Assembly: GCF_020080835.1 (NCBI RefSeq)
Contig: NC_058159.1
Coordinates: forward strand, 31,223,525 to 31,287,524
Source: Cotesia glomerata
Lineage: Eukaryota > Arthropoda > Insecta > Hymenoptera > Braconidae
Direction: 5' to 3'
DNA: 64,000 bases
Shown here: positions 63,977 through 64,000 of the stretch, in pieces
Layout of the letters: each line of letters opens with the position of its first letter
Numbering within the stretch: position 1 is the stretch's first letter
Position numbers and translations under genes: made by a program
Notes under the pieces: generated by a model
Told to the model about the DNA's origin: nothing
What the model saw: only the letters and a program-made list of their open reading frames with translations
The model's database searches: none

Positions 63977-64000
63977 GTGAGTTTAAAATTATTTAATTTG

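Overview
This is an AT-rich animal genomic window with short spliced genes, many small inverted-repeat transposons and one 100-bp assembly gap. Gene content, protein resemblance and repeat style point to an insect, most likely a parasitoid wasp (Hymenoptera, perhaps Braconidae). That placement is inference. Gene models were built by hand from reading frames, GT/AG sites and phase continuity. Every complete model closes in frame.

Layout. 1-13295 is an accessory, transposon-rich zone. It holds a seven-exon gene for a secreted DUF4803-type protein (611-3707) and a degraded tandem copy of it (about 3880-8040). The copy is interrupted by a truncated LINE and by a 1.1-kb terminal-inverted-repeat element, and it ends at a second, decayed LINE. 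Two tandem Helitron-like units follow, then the gap. 13396-14719 is the 3' part of a selenium-binding protein / methanethiol oxidase gene. About 7 kb of non-coding DNA leads into Arl4 (22145-23943), a myristoylation-type small GTPase. On the minus strand lies a CFAP100-like ciliary protein (27593-30362). On the plus strand is a secreted orphan protein (32234-34024). Two more minus-strand genes follow: a mitochondrial thiamine pyrophosphate carrier (35006-36489) and a TEX47-like protein (36855-37537).

The right third carries three same-strand paralogues of the DDX5/DDX17 (p68/Rm62) DEAD-box helicase: A (38429-42993), B (50223-53226) and C (55490-61962). A and C keep the same helicase-core introns. 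B has lost them and gained a Q/N-rich, prion-like tail. Upstream of C, and divergent from it, lies GPHR/GPR89 (Golgi pH regulator), which runs off the right edge.

The most notable observation is a matched pair of candidate poison exons. In A and C, the long intron after ...VAARGL contains a splice-site-bounded segment starting AGGCACAT, which reads E-A-H-x-A-Q in frame and then stops. In both genes the acceptor can pair with a downstream GTGCCTCT arm, which suggests a structure-gated autoregulatory exon. The intron position appears to be that of the autoregulatory intron known from yeast DBP2. Gene B lacks this intron.

Mobile DNA elsewhere includes about 13 copies of a roughly 190-bp MITE with AAGTTAGCCGAC ends (two contain other nested MITEs), two further MITE families, a Helitron-like family built around paired AT-centred palindromes, and a 0.8-kb foldback element in an intron of gene C.
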